DNA from: Acinetobacter colistiniresistens
GTDB taxonomy: Bacteria > Pseudomonadota > Gammaproteobacteria > Pseudomonadales > Moraxellaceae
Length of the DNA stretch: 64,000 bases
NCBI RefSeq assembly: GCF_000413935.1
Contig: NZ_KE340381.1
Span: 199,209-263,208 of the forward strand
Reading direction: 5' to 3'
The notes under the pieces were generated by a model, which did not search any database, had not been told where the DNA came from, and was given only the letters and a program-made list of their open reading frames with translations. Below are positions 38,383-48,714 of the stretch, one piece after another. The stretch's first letter is position 1. Every line of letters begins with the position of its first letter. The translations under genes and the position numbers were made by a program.

Positions 38383-38500
38383 TTTTGCCTACTTTTCCCG
38401 AAATGAGAAACATCGTTTCGTAAGGTAGGTCGCCGAAGGCATATCCTGAAAATGGATGAGTACTCGGCACGATTCCGTTAGATCTATAAAATAGGTTTTA
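38383..38500. ncRNA. Candidate structured small RNA in the bioA-bioH gap
   Basis: Two hairpins with nested pairing lie side by side. In the first, GCCTAC (from 38387) pairs with GTAGGT, with an inner CGAAA/TTTCG pair. In the second, GCCGA (38432-38436) pairs with TCGGC (38464-38468), with inner ATCC/GGAT. The stretch is visibly richer in G+C than its AT-rich surroundings. It might be one of the C4-like small RNAs reported as abundant in Acinetobacter, but I cannot check; the strand is uncertain. Confidence 0.35.
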
Positions 38501-38564
38501 TCTTAAACTTGTCAGAACCTAAAATATATTGCGAGAACTCTCAATTCAAGCAAGATTAAACCGT

Positions 38565-39305
38565 CTATTGAATAAAATCTTCAATTATTTGCACAGTCTG
38601 CTCCACCATAAAGCATGGAAAACCATGTGAAGCTCCTTCAACAGAAACGATAGATGAATTATTTGCAGCTAAATCTTTAGTTTTTTGCATAACTTGGTAA
38701 GGAACTAAAGCATCATACTCGGCAAAGACATGCAACTGCTTACCCTGATAATTTTTATACATTTCAACCAGATTTAATTGCTCCAGCAACTGCAACCCAT
38801 CCCGAAGCAAAGCAATTGGTTGTGGACGAATCAATTTCTGCATAGCCACGAAGTCTTTTTTTGCCGAACTTGTACCTTGACAGACCAATAAGCCAAACCG
38901 TTTTAGCGTAGTAATGGCATCCTGTTCAAATGATTGTTTAAATTGCATAAAAGTTTCAACAGGCATGGCAGTCATCCAATCTGCTTGAGCAACAAAACAT
39001 GGATTCGATGCTAAAGTGATTAAAACTTTCTGTTCAGCATATTGTTGTTGTATTTGATTGACCAAGATTGTTGCCAGTTGTCCGCCAAGCGACCATCCGA
39101 TAATTACATCATATTTAACCGCAAGTTCAACATGCTGTTGCAAGATGTCACCATCCAGCGCATTAAAGATATTAAGCCGCTCAACACTATGTCCCTTTTG
39201 TTCTAAAGCCTCATGTAAAGGTTTTAATAATTCAGCACCACCGCCCCATCCAGTAATGAGTAGAATCTTATAGGTCACGTGCTTGCTCATCTCCAAAAAC
39301 TTCAA
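38565..39305 (-). CDS. bioH: BioH-like alpha/beta hydrolase
   Basis: A hydrolase of about 241-246 residues. It has the GWGGGAELL oxyanion region at the N-terminus, the nucleophile elbow in IGWSLGGQLA, an Asp in FAEYDALVPYQV and a His in EGASHGFPC, so the catalytic triad is complete. Its position upstream of bioA suggests it is the pimeloyl-ACP methyl ester esterase that ends the BioC pathway. The start is uncertain: TTG at 39305 or ATG at 39290. Confidence 0.75.
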   Translation of the reverse strand: MKFLEMSKHVTYKILLITGWGGGAELLKPLHEALEQKGHSVERLNIFNALDGDILQQHVELAVKYDVIIGWSLGGQLATILVNQIQQQYAEQKVLITLASNPCFVAQADWMTAMPVETFMQFKQSFEQDAITTLKRFGLLVCQGTSSAKKDFVAMQKLIRPQPIALLRDGLQLLEQLNLVEMYKNYQGKQLHVFAEYDALVPYQVMQKTKDLAANNSSIVSVEGASHGFPCFMVEQTVQIIEDFIQ

Positions 39306-39473
39306 TGCAGTATAATCTCCGATTTATACGAGTCATTATTTTCCTAATCAATCCCTTTCATGATGCTTTGCTCAAAAGACACCATAAAACGGATCAAAAT
39401 TCTTTAAAGAATTTTCTAACCCATATGATTTCGAAATTTGCTAAAGTAGAGTCTATTACACTTTGAGATCAAT

Positions 39474-40052
39474 ATGATGAATACGATAAAGTCCAAAGTT
39501 ATTATTTTATGCAGTACGTTTTTCTTACTTGGTATCCCTAGCCTTAGTACAGCGCAAACTTCTATTTTTTCTAAGCAAAATACAGCTCAAAAAGAATGGG
39601 TTGGACAGTCTGCACCAGATTTTAAACTGCAAGATCAAAGTGGCAAATGGCACACTTTGAACCAATACAAAGGCAAGTGGATTGTACTTTATTTCTACCC
39701 TAAAGATGACACTGCTGGCTGTACACAAGAGGCTAATCAGTTTAAATCACTTTATCCTCAATTCTTAAAATCGAATGCAGTAGTATTGGGTGTCAGCTTG
39801 GATGATGTTGCATCACACCAGAAGTTTTCACAAAAGCTCGGTTTACCGTTCCCAATCTTGGCAGATGAAAAAGGCGAACTTGCTGGAAAATTTGGCATTG
39901 TTAGAAACCTCGGGATTACAAAAATTGCTAAACGTGAGAGTTTCTTGATTAATCCTCAAGGTGCAATTATGTATCACTACACGAGTGTGAATACGCAAAC
40001 GCATGCTGATCAAGTATTAAAAGATTTAAAAGAAGCCCAAACTAAAAAATAA
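39474..40052 (+). CDS. Bcp/AhpC-type peroxiredoxin, exported form
   Basis: A 192-residue thioredoxin-fold peroxidase. A signal peptide (ILCSTFFLLGIPSLSTAQ) is followed by VGQSAPDFKLQDQSG and YFYPKDDTAGCTQEANQF with the peroxidatic Cys. The resolving Cys found five residues later in E. coli Bcp is replaced (Asn), so it is a 1-Cys form or resolves with a partner. It should protect the periplasm from hydroperoxides. A second ATG (39477) follows the first directly. Confidence 0.88.
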   Translation: MMNTIKSKVIILCSTFFLLGIPSLSTAQTSIFSKQNTAQKEWVGQSAPDFKLQDQSGKWHTLNQYKGKWIVLYFYPKDDTAGCTQEANQFKSLYPQFLKSNAVVLGVSLDDVASHQKFSQKLGLPFPILADEKGELAGKFGIVRNLGITKIAKRESFLINPQGAIMYHYTSVNTQTHADQVLKDLKEAQTKK

Positions 40053-40060
40053 TTCATAAA

Positions 40061-40091
40061 TAAAAAACTCAGCAGGTGCTGAGTTTTTTAT
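40061..40091. terminator. Bidirectional terminator between the peroxiredoxin gene and bfr
   Basis: AAAAAACTCAGCA / TGCTGAGTTTTTT hairpin serving convergent genes. Confidence 0.88.
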
Positions 40092-40104
40092 TTATTCGAA
40101 AATC

Positions 40105-40569
40105 TTAAATTTGCGATTGAATATAATTTTGCAAACCAATTAATTCAATTAAACGCAATTGTTTTTCTAACCAATACGTATGATCTTCTTCTGTGTCCGA
40201 AAGCTGCTGACGCAACATATCACGACTAATGTAATCACCTTTATCTTCACAAAGCTTAATGCCTGTCGCTAGTTTTTCACGCACATGATATTCAAGTGCT
40301 AAATCAGCTTTTAAACAACTTACGACATCTGTACCCACATTAATATCTTCACGATTCATATTCGGTTGAGCGCCCAAAAATAAAACACGGCGAATGATTG
40401 AATCAGCATGTGAAGCTTCTTCTTGCATTTCATGATCAATACGCTCACAAATTTTACTTAAGCCCCAATCTTCGTACATTCTTGAATGAATTAAATATTG
40501 ATCACGAGCAGCCAATTCACCGCCAATGAGCATATTTAAATAGTCGATGACTTCTGGATTGCCACGCAT
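40105..40569 (-). CDS. bfr: Bacterioferritin
   Basis: A 154-residue iron-storage protein. Ferroxidase ligands are visible in [10 protein letters not shown] (Glu18), [12 protein letters not shown] (Glu51/His54, with Met52 as haem ligand) and [12 protein letters not shown] (Glu127/His130). It oxidises and stores iron and limits oxidative damage. Confidence 0.94.
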   Translation of the reverse strand: MRGNPEVIDYLNMLIGGELAARDQYLIHSRMYEDWGLSKICERIDHEMQEEASHADSIIRRVLFLGAQPNMNREDINVGTDVVSCLKADLALEYHVREKLATGIKLCEDKGDYISRDMLRQQLSDTEEDHTYWLEKQLRLIELIGLQNYIQSQI

Positions 40570-40920
40570 AATATTTACTCCTATCGAATAATAATATTAT
40601 GGTGAACTTAAATCATATTTGCAAAATTAAATTGTGTAAGTTTATGATTTTTATCAAATTAAAATGAGAAACATACGCATTTACAGTTTTAATTCGCCTA
40701 ATTTATCTAAATAAAAGAAGCATTTGCATATCATTTTAACCTTTTAAAATAGATAATCTTATTGAAAATCATTTGTTTGATTTTTTGTAACGATTCGCAA
40801 TGCTTCTTATTCCACTGCAATTTTGATCAAAAAAGATTAAAAAATGACTGCTCGGCTGTTGTTTGTTTATACAAAATTCGGTAAATAACATCAATCACAA
40901 AAACACAATGCGGAAATAAA
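40570..40920. other. Intergenic region between bfr and the SDR gene
   Basis: About 350 AT-rich bases holding the divergent promoters. A GATAATCTTATTGAAAATCATT stretch near 40751-40772 is only partly like a Fur box. No gene or strong hairpin is seen. Confidence 0.5.
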
Positions 40921-41976
40921 ATGGATAAAAGTAAGCCAATTCTGGTCACGGGTGCAACGGGTTATATTGCGAGCTGGATTATCGAACGCCTGTTGAATCA
41001 GGGTTATAGCGTTCATGCCACGGTTCGAGATCCATCTAAGAAAAATAAAATTCAGCACCTGTATGATCTAGCAGATAAATCATCAGGACAAATCCAGTTT
41101 TACCAAGCAGATTTACTCGAACCAAATTCCTTTGATGAAGCTATGCAAGGTTGTGAAGTTGTTATTCATACTGCATCACCTTTTGTAGTCACTAACTATA
41201 AAGATGCCGTCAAAGACATTATTGAACCTGCAGTGAAAGGCACAGAAAATGTCTTAGATAGTGTAAATCGTACAGAATCAGTCAAACGTGTGGTTCTCAC
41301 TTCAAGCATTGCCTCAACCTATGGCGATGCGATTGAGATTCAAAATACCGCGAATAATGAGTTTGATGAAAGCAACTGGAACGATACCAGCAGTGAAACC
41401 CATCAACCATACCCCTACTCGAAAGTTGCCGCAGAACGTAAAGCCTGGGAAATGGCAGAGCAACAAAATCGCTGGAGTCTTGTCTGTATCAACCCTGCAC
41501 TAGTGATGGGACCATCACTCACTGATGCAAGTCAATCCGGCAGTATTGAAGTACTACAACAGTTTGGCAATGGTACCACTCTGTTTGGTGTACCACCAAT
41601 GTGGAATGGTATTGTTGATGTTCGTGACGTTGCCGATGCACATGTTGCTGCGGCACTCAATCCTAAAGCACAAGGTCGCTATATCATTTGTGGTGGCACA
41701 TTAAGCCTACTAGAAATGGGCCAGGCATTAACGAAAAAGTTTGGCTACAGATACCCTTTCCCACATTTTACTGTGCCTAAGACAGCATTTTCTTTAGTTG
41801 CACCCATATTTGGGCATTCCCGTCAATTTGTAAAACTGAATATGGGTTATCCAATCTACTTTAATTCACAACGTAGTGTGAATGAGCTAGGTATTCAATA
41901 TCACGATATTCGTGAAAGTGTATGTGAACATTTCCAGCAATTGCTTGATGATGGGATTGTGAAAAAATACATTTAA
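40921..41976 (+). CDS. NAD(P)-dependent extended SDR (dihydroflavonol-reductase-like)
   Basis: A 351-residue reductase or epimerase of the extended SDR family. The cofactor motif is TGATGYIAS near residues 11-19, then VVIHTASPF, the catalytic Ser in LTSSIASTYG, and YPYSKVAAER (Tyr-x3-Lys). It resembles dihydroflavonol 4-reductase or aldehyde reductases acting on small carbonyls; the substrate is unknown. It is monocistronic with a strong terminator. Confidence 0.85.
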   Translation: MDKSKPILVTGATGYIASWIIERLLNQGYSVHATVRDPSKKNKIQHLYDLADKSSGQIQFYQADLLEPNSFDEAMQGCEVVIHTASPFVVTNYKDAVKDIIEPAVKGTENVLDSVNRTESVKRVVLTSSIASTYGDAIEIQNTANNEFDESNWNDTSSETHQPYPYSKVAAERKAWEMAEQQNRWSLVCINPALVMGPSLTDASQSGSIEVLQQFGNGTTLFGVPPMWNGIVDVRDVADAHVAAALNPKAQGRYIICGGTLSLLEMGQALTKKFGYRYPFPHFTVPKTAFSLVAPIFGHSRQFVKLNMGYPIYFNSQRSVNELGIQYHDIRESVCEHFQQLLDDGIVKKYI

Positions 41977-41979
41977 CAA

Positions 41980-42020
41980 TAAAAAGCCTATTCAACCACA
42001 TCGGTTTGAATAGGCTTTTT
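41980..42020. terminator. Bidirectional terminator after the SDR gene
   Basis: A 15-bp arm starting AAAAAGCCTATTCAA pairs with TTGAATAGGCTTTTT; it serves two convergent genes. Confidence 0.9.
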
Positions 42021-42037
42021 TCTTATACTGTCAAGTA

Positions 42038-43445
<1,408 letters not shown>

Positions 43446-43502
43446 TTACAACCAACTTTTCATCATGCAAATATTATTGTAATAACTGAAATTTTTATAT
43501 AA

Positions 43503-43524
43503 AACTAGAATATCTTCACTAGTT
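43503..43524. promoter_or_regulatory. Palindrome upstream of the recombinase operon
   Basis: AACTAG and CTAGTT are 10 bases apart, 19 bases before the first recombinase start. This is a possible operator or recombinase-binding site; evidence is only the symmetry. Confidence 0.3.
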
Positions 43525-43542
43525 GAAACTATCAAAAAGAGA

Positions 43543-46161
43543 ATGGCTGTGATAAATCATGACGAAAGGCTCATTTTTTTATCTACGTTTATTAGTGTCG
43601 GTGAGTTGGTCAGAAAATGGATTGATTCTAAGAGCACGAATCAGCAACCCTTGCTTTCCCTTATCTTTATTCGATACATCGAACTGATTCATTCACCTTT
43701 CAATAATAATGATATAAACGAGCTAATTCTTAACCTTACTTACATTCGTGCTGACCTTTGCCAACAGAATAAATTTAAATATGCAAATGAAAGGTATAGA
43801 AAGATTTGCTTGCTCATAAAGTACATTATTGATGAGAGCTATTTCAAAGGCGGAAATGTCGATAGTCTATCTTTCCTCATGTGTACTCTCACTAAATCTC
43901 AATACGAAGCCTGTAAGGCTGAGAAAATTCCATTCGAGGTTTCTCTCAAGTTCAACTATGACCTTTCCAAATCAGATACAGTAGACAACGCTAAAGATGC
44001 CCCCCTCTCACCTACTGTTGTGCTAAGACTTGAATACTTATCAGGAATTTTGAATGATGATGTTTATTATTTAATTACTAATTTTATATCTCAGTCGAAT
44101 AAGCAGCGACAAGCCCAACTATCATTTTTAATGAAAAGATACATAGCAATACTGTATGAACCGCTTAACAATAACGATTCAGGTGAACTAGCTAAAAGCC
44201 TACAATATATTCGAATAGACCTTTGCAAAAGACACACTTTTAAAAGCAGTATGGCCTTAATCAATAATCTTATAATGATCATTAAACGATTAATTAATAC
44301 AGAATTTTTTAACAAGAAAGAATTAAATAAACTAGATAATTATCTTACTTTACCAACTGAATCTCAATTCAAACTAATTAAGTCAGAAATTATACCAGAA
44401 GAAATATCAAATCTTTTCGCACATGAATCCAGCGCCGATGAGAACTTTAAGAAAATACTAAACTCCACCTGCACTCCAGAAATTGCGAATAGATTAAAAG
44501 AGCACGTTAACAGTTTTAAGCATAAGAAACATCATAGAGGACCCTTAATTCAATTTTTAGAGCAAATTTCATCAACTAATATTGAGTGGTATAAACATCC
44601 CAGAATTATTCAAGGTGAGCTTTTAAAATATAGAGGTAACTTGCTTGATGAATATCAAAGAAATACTGCTTATGGTAAATTCCAGAACGTTAAGAACTCA
44701 CTTGATGTGTTAGTTAAACATAGCCTGTTACCAGAAAACGTTGAAATGCCAGACAATTTGCGTAGGTGTACAAATACGGAAAAGGTGCGAAAAAACAACC
44801 CGCTCTTATGCGAAGTGGACATGTATGATGAAAAAAAACGTGATGAATACATAAACACTCCCCAGTTTATCGAGTCTTTAAAGAGCGAACTTTCATATAA
44901 CTTGTGTATCCTTGTGAAAAACGCCCAAGAGATTGTTTTTCAGGGGTACAAAAAGTTTTGTAATAAAAATATCATCATAGAGCAAAGCCAGTTTGATGAA
45001 TTCATGAACCACCCTCAATTTCTCGTAAGTAGAACAAAAGGCAGCAATTCTAAGTCAAAGATAAACCCTTTTAATAGCGCACATCCACTACGCTTAAATA
45101 ATTTAACTGCTTATTACGATCATTACTTTAATGATCTACTGAATGGCAAAACTCAACATAATATTAACGGTCTCGCTATAAGCGAAGATATCCTTGGATA
45201 TCTAGGCTTAACAAGCAGTATTGCATCTGCGATGCAAACCATCATCACAGAAGAATTAGGGATTAATCCGTACTCGCTTTATAGAGTAAAAATATCATCT
45301 GACGGTCACGGCCATGAATTTGTTATAGTGGATGATGAGGGTTCTGTAAGAATTAAAGCTTTAAAGCCACGAGCTAGAAACGCTCGCTCAAGAAAGGCAG
45401 AAGGATCTTATAAATCATTAGCCGATATAGATGCATATGAAATAAATGCAGCTACTTGCTTAAGAATGGCATTAGAAATGACAGCAAGAATCAGAGAGAC
45501 CTTGGGAATACGAGATCTATGGGTTTGCCTAACTTGTCACGGTGTCACTGTTCCATGTCCTGAAACATTCCAAAATAAATTTAATAAGTTCTGCTTGACG
45601 CTCTCACCTCAGAACACGACTTTGCAGGAAGCTACATTAAAAAAAGTACGTACATCAAAAGGTGTTTTAATTTATTTAAAATCAAATGGCGACTCCATCA
45701 AGACTGCGACATATTTTGGCAATACTGTTAAGACAACTCTTAATCGTTACATCCCGAAATATTTAACTGAGATAATTTACAGGCTCAAAATAAGAAACTT
45801 TCAGAAGATATTTCTGTTTATGGCTACCTCATCTGATAAATTACCTTTCGAGTCACTAAATATGAGTGAGGCCGAATTTAAATTACAGCTAAAACAAGTT
45901 TTCAACAATCCAGATATGGGAGGTAATTTATACAAAAAACTAACTAACCCTTGTATAGATAATGAGGAAGATACCCCACTATATTTTTGTGTATCTGATC
46001 AAAACCTTCAACTAGCTATAAAATATGCGAAAGATGGTAAAGATGAGAAGTTAAAGAAAAACTGTAAAGATGTACTTGATAAGATTGGGCAAGAGTCCTC
46101 AGTAATGATGAAGAATATGCTTAGGAAAGCACAGTTAAATGTCGAGAAAAATAGTTATTAG
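43543..46161 (+). CDS. Large degenerate tyrosine-recombinase-like protein with N-terminal repeats
   Basis: An 872-residue protein. Residues about 36-133, 189-288 and, more weakly, 345-405 are related repeats (YIELIHSPFNNND and YIAILYEPLNNND; YIRADLC and YIRIDLC). The C-terminal part (640-745) resembles an integrase catalytic domain with altered residues: the HxxR box reads KKVR, and the GH box reads GN in TATYFGNTVKTTLNRYIP, keeping a Tyr at about 736. It is therefore probably not catalytic alone but a partner of the two recombinases downstream. It may correspond to the large integrase-like protein of gamma-mobile-trio islands; unconfirmed. Confidence 0.65.
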   Translation: MAVINHDERLIFLSTFISVGELVRKWIDSKSTNQQPLLSLIFIRYIELIHSPFNNNDINELILNLTYIRADLCQQNKFKYANERYRKICLLIKYIIDESYFKGGNVDSLSFLMCTLTKSQYEACKAEKIPFEVSLKFNYDLSKSDTVDNAKDAPLSPTVVLRLEYLSGILNDDVYYLITNFISQSNKQRQAQLSFLMKRYIAILYEPLNNNDSGELAKSLQYIRIDLCKRHTFKSSMALINNLIMIIKRLINTEFFNKKELNKLDNYLTLPTESQFKLIKSEIIPEEISNLFAHESSADENFKKILNSTCTPEIANRLKEHVNSFKHKKHHRGPLIQFLEQISSTNIEWYKHPRIIQGELLKYRGNLLDEYQRNTAYGKFQNVKNSLDVLVKHSLLPENVEMPDNLRRCTNTEKVRKNNPLLCEVDMYDEKKRDEYINTPQFIESLKSELSYNLCILVKNAQEIVFQGYKKFCNKNIIIEQSQFDEFMNHPQFLVSRTKGSNSKSKINPFNSAHPLRLNNLTAYYDHYFNDLLNGKTQHNINGLAISEDILGYLGLTSSIASAMQTIITEELGINPYSLYRVKISSDGHGHEFVIVDDEGSVRIKALKPRARNARSRKAEGSYKSLADIDAYEINAATCLRMALEMTARIRETLGIRDLWVCLTCHGVTVPCPETFQNKFNKFCLTLSPQNTTLQEATLKKVRTSKGVLIYLKSNGDSIKTATYFGNTVKTTLNRYIPKYLTEIIYRLKIRNFQKIFLFMATSSDKLPFESLNMSEAEFKLQLKQVFNNPDMGGNLYKKLTNPCIDNEEDTPLYFCVSDQNLQLAIKYAKDGKDEKLKKNCKDVLDKIGQESSVMMKNMLRKAQLNVEKNSY

Positions 46162-46172
46162 GTGTGTAAATA

Positions 46173-48161
46173 ATGAAAAGTAGTTTAAGCCCTATCAAGG
46201 AATGCATAGACCCTAATGACTTGCCAGAGACCATTGTTAATTCCTCTTACCCTAAACCTCGATGGATGTTGAACGAGTCTATAAATGATAAAACTTGGTA
46301 CTTATCCAAAGTTGGTATTAATTTATCCTTCTACAAGGAAAACATTAATAAAGCACAAAAGTTTGAATTCAAACAAAGGATTGCAGATAATGAGTATCTG
46401 ACTGACAAAATTAATGAAGCATTATTAATAGATATCCGTAACAGTCTTCTTTATCTTGATTCAACAGGTAAAATTACAAGACCAACTAGGATTTCGGATA
46501 TCGCTATATCTGTAATTCACCTCATCTACCATGCAAATGAATTTCGTATTGCCAAAAGCGAACCTTTAGTTAGAAGCCTAGAGCAAATCAAATTCAAAGA
46601 GTTGAAACATTACTTGTTATCTTTTAATGTAGAGAGGGCTTTGTTTGAGAAAGCAGTTAATTTTATATTAATAAAATGGAACTCAAGGAGCGATATAAAC
46701 TGGTCTTTAATAAAAACTGAGTTTGCTCTTACAACTAGGGAATTTAAAAGTCTTAAATACAAAATAATTAAATACTTAGAATCAAAAGATGATAGCTTTA
46801 CTTCTAAATTGATGTATAAGCGAGAATACAATAATGCATGTACACGAGAGTTTGACATAGACTTTGATCTGTTTCCAAGTCAAAGTACAATCTCTAATGA
46901 AATATCTAAACTGGAAGCCTTTTTTACTGCAAGAACTGCCCAAAAATATAAGTTTAAGTATTCGCCAATGAAACTGTTTTCTTCGGGAAGGACTATTTTT
47001 GATGAAATGATCGATAGAGTAAAAACTCCATTGATGCCAATTTCATTATCCCTTCATACAACCTCCTCAGCATTACATTTTGCACGCGTTTATGGGGAGC
47101 CACTTCGTCAGTACCTTTCGGATTTATCTAAAGGCGAAGTTAACAGGATAAAAGAACTTGGTATAGCTTTATCAACCAGCAGGAAATATAGCCTAGAGAT
47201 AAAGAATTATGTATATAAAACAACTAAGATCCCAGACGCTCTCAAACCTTTAATTATTACGTCATGGGAAAAAGGAGATGACAATAAATTTGACTATAGC
47301 GAATTAAGAAATGGCATGTCTGTTAATATGGCTATCAGACTTTACACAGCTGCAATATGGATTTTGATCGCCAGCTTCTCTGCTGGTAGAGCAACATCAT
47401 TGCGGACTTTAAACCGTAATTGTTTTGTACAATCCCCAGTTGATGGCTTGTTTGACATAGTCATGAAAATTCCTAAAAGCTCAGAAAGGTTAGAGTTAGA
47501 AAAAGTACATAGACCTATCCCTGATTTAATATACGATTACGGTCTAGAGTTCGCTTTAATGGTATGTGAACTTGAAGAAAGACGAGGTTTTATAGGAGAT
47601 GAGAATGAACTATTTTTATTTGGTTGTGCATTGTCATATAGATCAATAAGTGCGGCTCGTGAAGATGGCGGGGAAAACTCTAAACACCCTTTAAGCGATG
47701 ACTATATTAATGCTTCCATTAATATGTTTATGGACTGGATTGAATCTCCCCTGATCGGTGGAAAAAGATGGTATCCATCAACACACCAATTTAGAAGACT
47801 ATTTGCTGTAGTGTATTTTAACTTCTCAGATCAAGTTGGATTAGATGAGCTATCTTGGTTCATGGGCCACTCTAACCTCGATCAAACATTCTATTATGCA
47901 GAAGTGTCACCTGATGATGAATGGATCGACGAAGCTGAGGCTACTATTGCACGGATAGGGGCATCATTAAACAAGCATATTAATGGTGATGAAGCAGTGA
48001 GAAGCATAATTAACAAAGCCAGACAGTCAACAAATATTTCAACTGTGCTAGAGACACTGGTTCGTAGATTGATTGACGAACATAAAGAAAAAACAGGTCA
48101 ACAAGTCCGTTTCTGTAAGATCGATGGAAACGAAGTTTTCTTTTACTTTATTAAGCCATAA
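46173..48161 (+). CDS. Tyrosine recombinase (TnpB-like), about 662 residues
   Basis: A site-specific recombinase. The C-terminal catalytic set is complete: Arg406 in SAGRATSL, His538-x2-Arg541 in STHQFRRLF, His566 in WFMGHSNLDQ, and the nucleophile Tyr575 in TFYYAEV. The long N-terminal half (1-380) is helical, with no known domain. Its size and position next to a small coiled-coil protein recall TnpB of Tn554-type elements. It starts 11 bases after the preceding stop, with AGGTG upstream. Confidence 0.85.
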   Translation: MKSSLSPIKECIDPNDLPETIVNSSYPKPRWMLNESINDKTWYLSKVGINLSFYKENINKAQKFEFKQRIADNEYLTDKINEALLIDIRNSLLYLDSTGKITRPTRISDIAISVIHLIYHANEFRIAKSEPLVRSLEQIKFKELKHYLLSFNVERALFEKAVNFILIKWNSRSDINWSLIKTEFALTTREFKSLKYKIIKYLESKDDSFTSKLMYKREYNNACTREFDIDFDLFPSQSTISNEISKLEAFFTARTAQKYKFKYSPMKLFSSGRTIFDEMIDRVKTPLMPISLSLHTTSSALHFARVYGEPLRQYLSDLSKGEVNRIKELGIALSTSRKYSLEIKNYVYKTTKIPDALKPLIITSWEKGDDNKFDYSELRNGMSVNMAIRLYTAAIWILIASFSAGRATSLRTLNRNCFVQSPVDGLFDIVMKIPKSSERLELEKVHRPIPDLIYDYGLEFALMVCELEERRGFIGDENELFLFGCALSYRSISAAREDGGENSKHPLSDDYINASINMFMDWIESPLIGGKRWYPSTHQFRRLFAVVYFNFSDQVGLDELSWFMGHSNLDQTFYYAEVSPDDEWIDEAEATIARIGASLNKHINGDEAVRSIINKARQSTNISTVLETLVRRLIDEHKEKTGQQVRFCKIDGNEVFFYFIKP

Positions 48162-48177
48162 AAGTAGGAATTTAGTT

Positions 48178-48714
48178 ATGTCAAAGTTTAAGAAGGGGGA
48201 AACTTCAAAATCAGTTATCGATAAAAAGATTGAAATATCCTCATCTATAAAGCGAAAAACTGAACTCATAAATAAGATAGAATGCTTCGAAGATATACCT
48301 AGCAGCTTGGAAATAAAAAATAACACCATTTCACAAACTTCAGTTCATAAGTGGAATGATAGTGAACATAATATTATATCTTATTCTTACAATACAGCTC
48401 ATGCTGCGCATAACTTAAAATATTTAAACGATCTAATTGATTCAATTAAAAATGCCAATCATAGGCTTTCTAAACTCTCAGAATCAGAAAGGAAGGATAA
48501 AGGTAATTCCACCACTAGAATATCACAAAAGGAAGTGAACAAACTAAAAATTGAAAACGAGGAATTACGTGTTGCATTAGCGGAAGTGTATAGAGCTTAT
48601 ATGAGTCTTTTAGATCAATGTCGAGAAGATAAGGAAATCGATGCAGCATATAGAAAGCTTATTCTATCTCAGGCTCAAATCCTAGGTAGAAATCGACTAT
48701 GGCTGGTTAAATAA
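48178..48714 (+). CDS. Small coiled-coil accessory protein of the recombinase operon
   Basis: 178 residues from the ATG at 48178, which has TAGGAATT upstream; an in-frame ATG at 48073 lies inside the previous gene and is rejected. The N-terminal third is Lys-rich. The C-terminal half forms a heptad coil (KLKIENEELRVALAEVYRAY) followed by a conserved-looking basic end (KLILSQAQILGRNRLWLVK). This matches the place and style of TnpC in Tn554-type elements, or GmtX in gamma-mobile-trio islands. Its stop overlaps the next start by one base. Confidence 0.65.
   Translation: MSKFKKGETSKSVIDKKIEISSSIKRKTELINKIECFEDIPSSLEIKNNTISQTSVHKWNDSEHNIISYSYNTAHAAHNLKYLNDLIDSIKNANHRLSKLSESERKDKGNSTTRISQKEVNKLKIENEELRVALAEVYRAYMSLLDQCREDKEIDAAYRKLILSQAQILGRNRLWLVK

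Noticed and set aside
40740-40790. Fur box upstream of bfr or the SDR gene
   Set aside because: Only part of the 19-bp consensus can be matched, and similar matches are common in AT-rich DNA.
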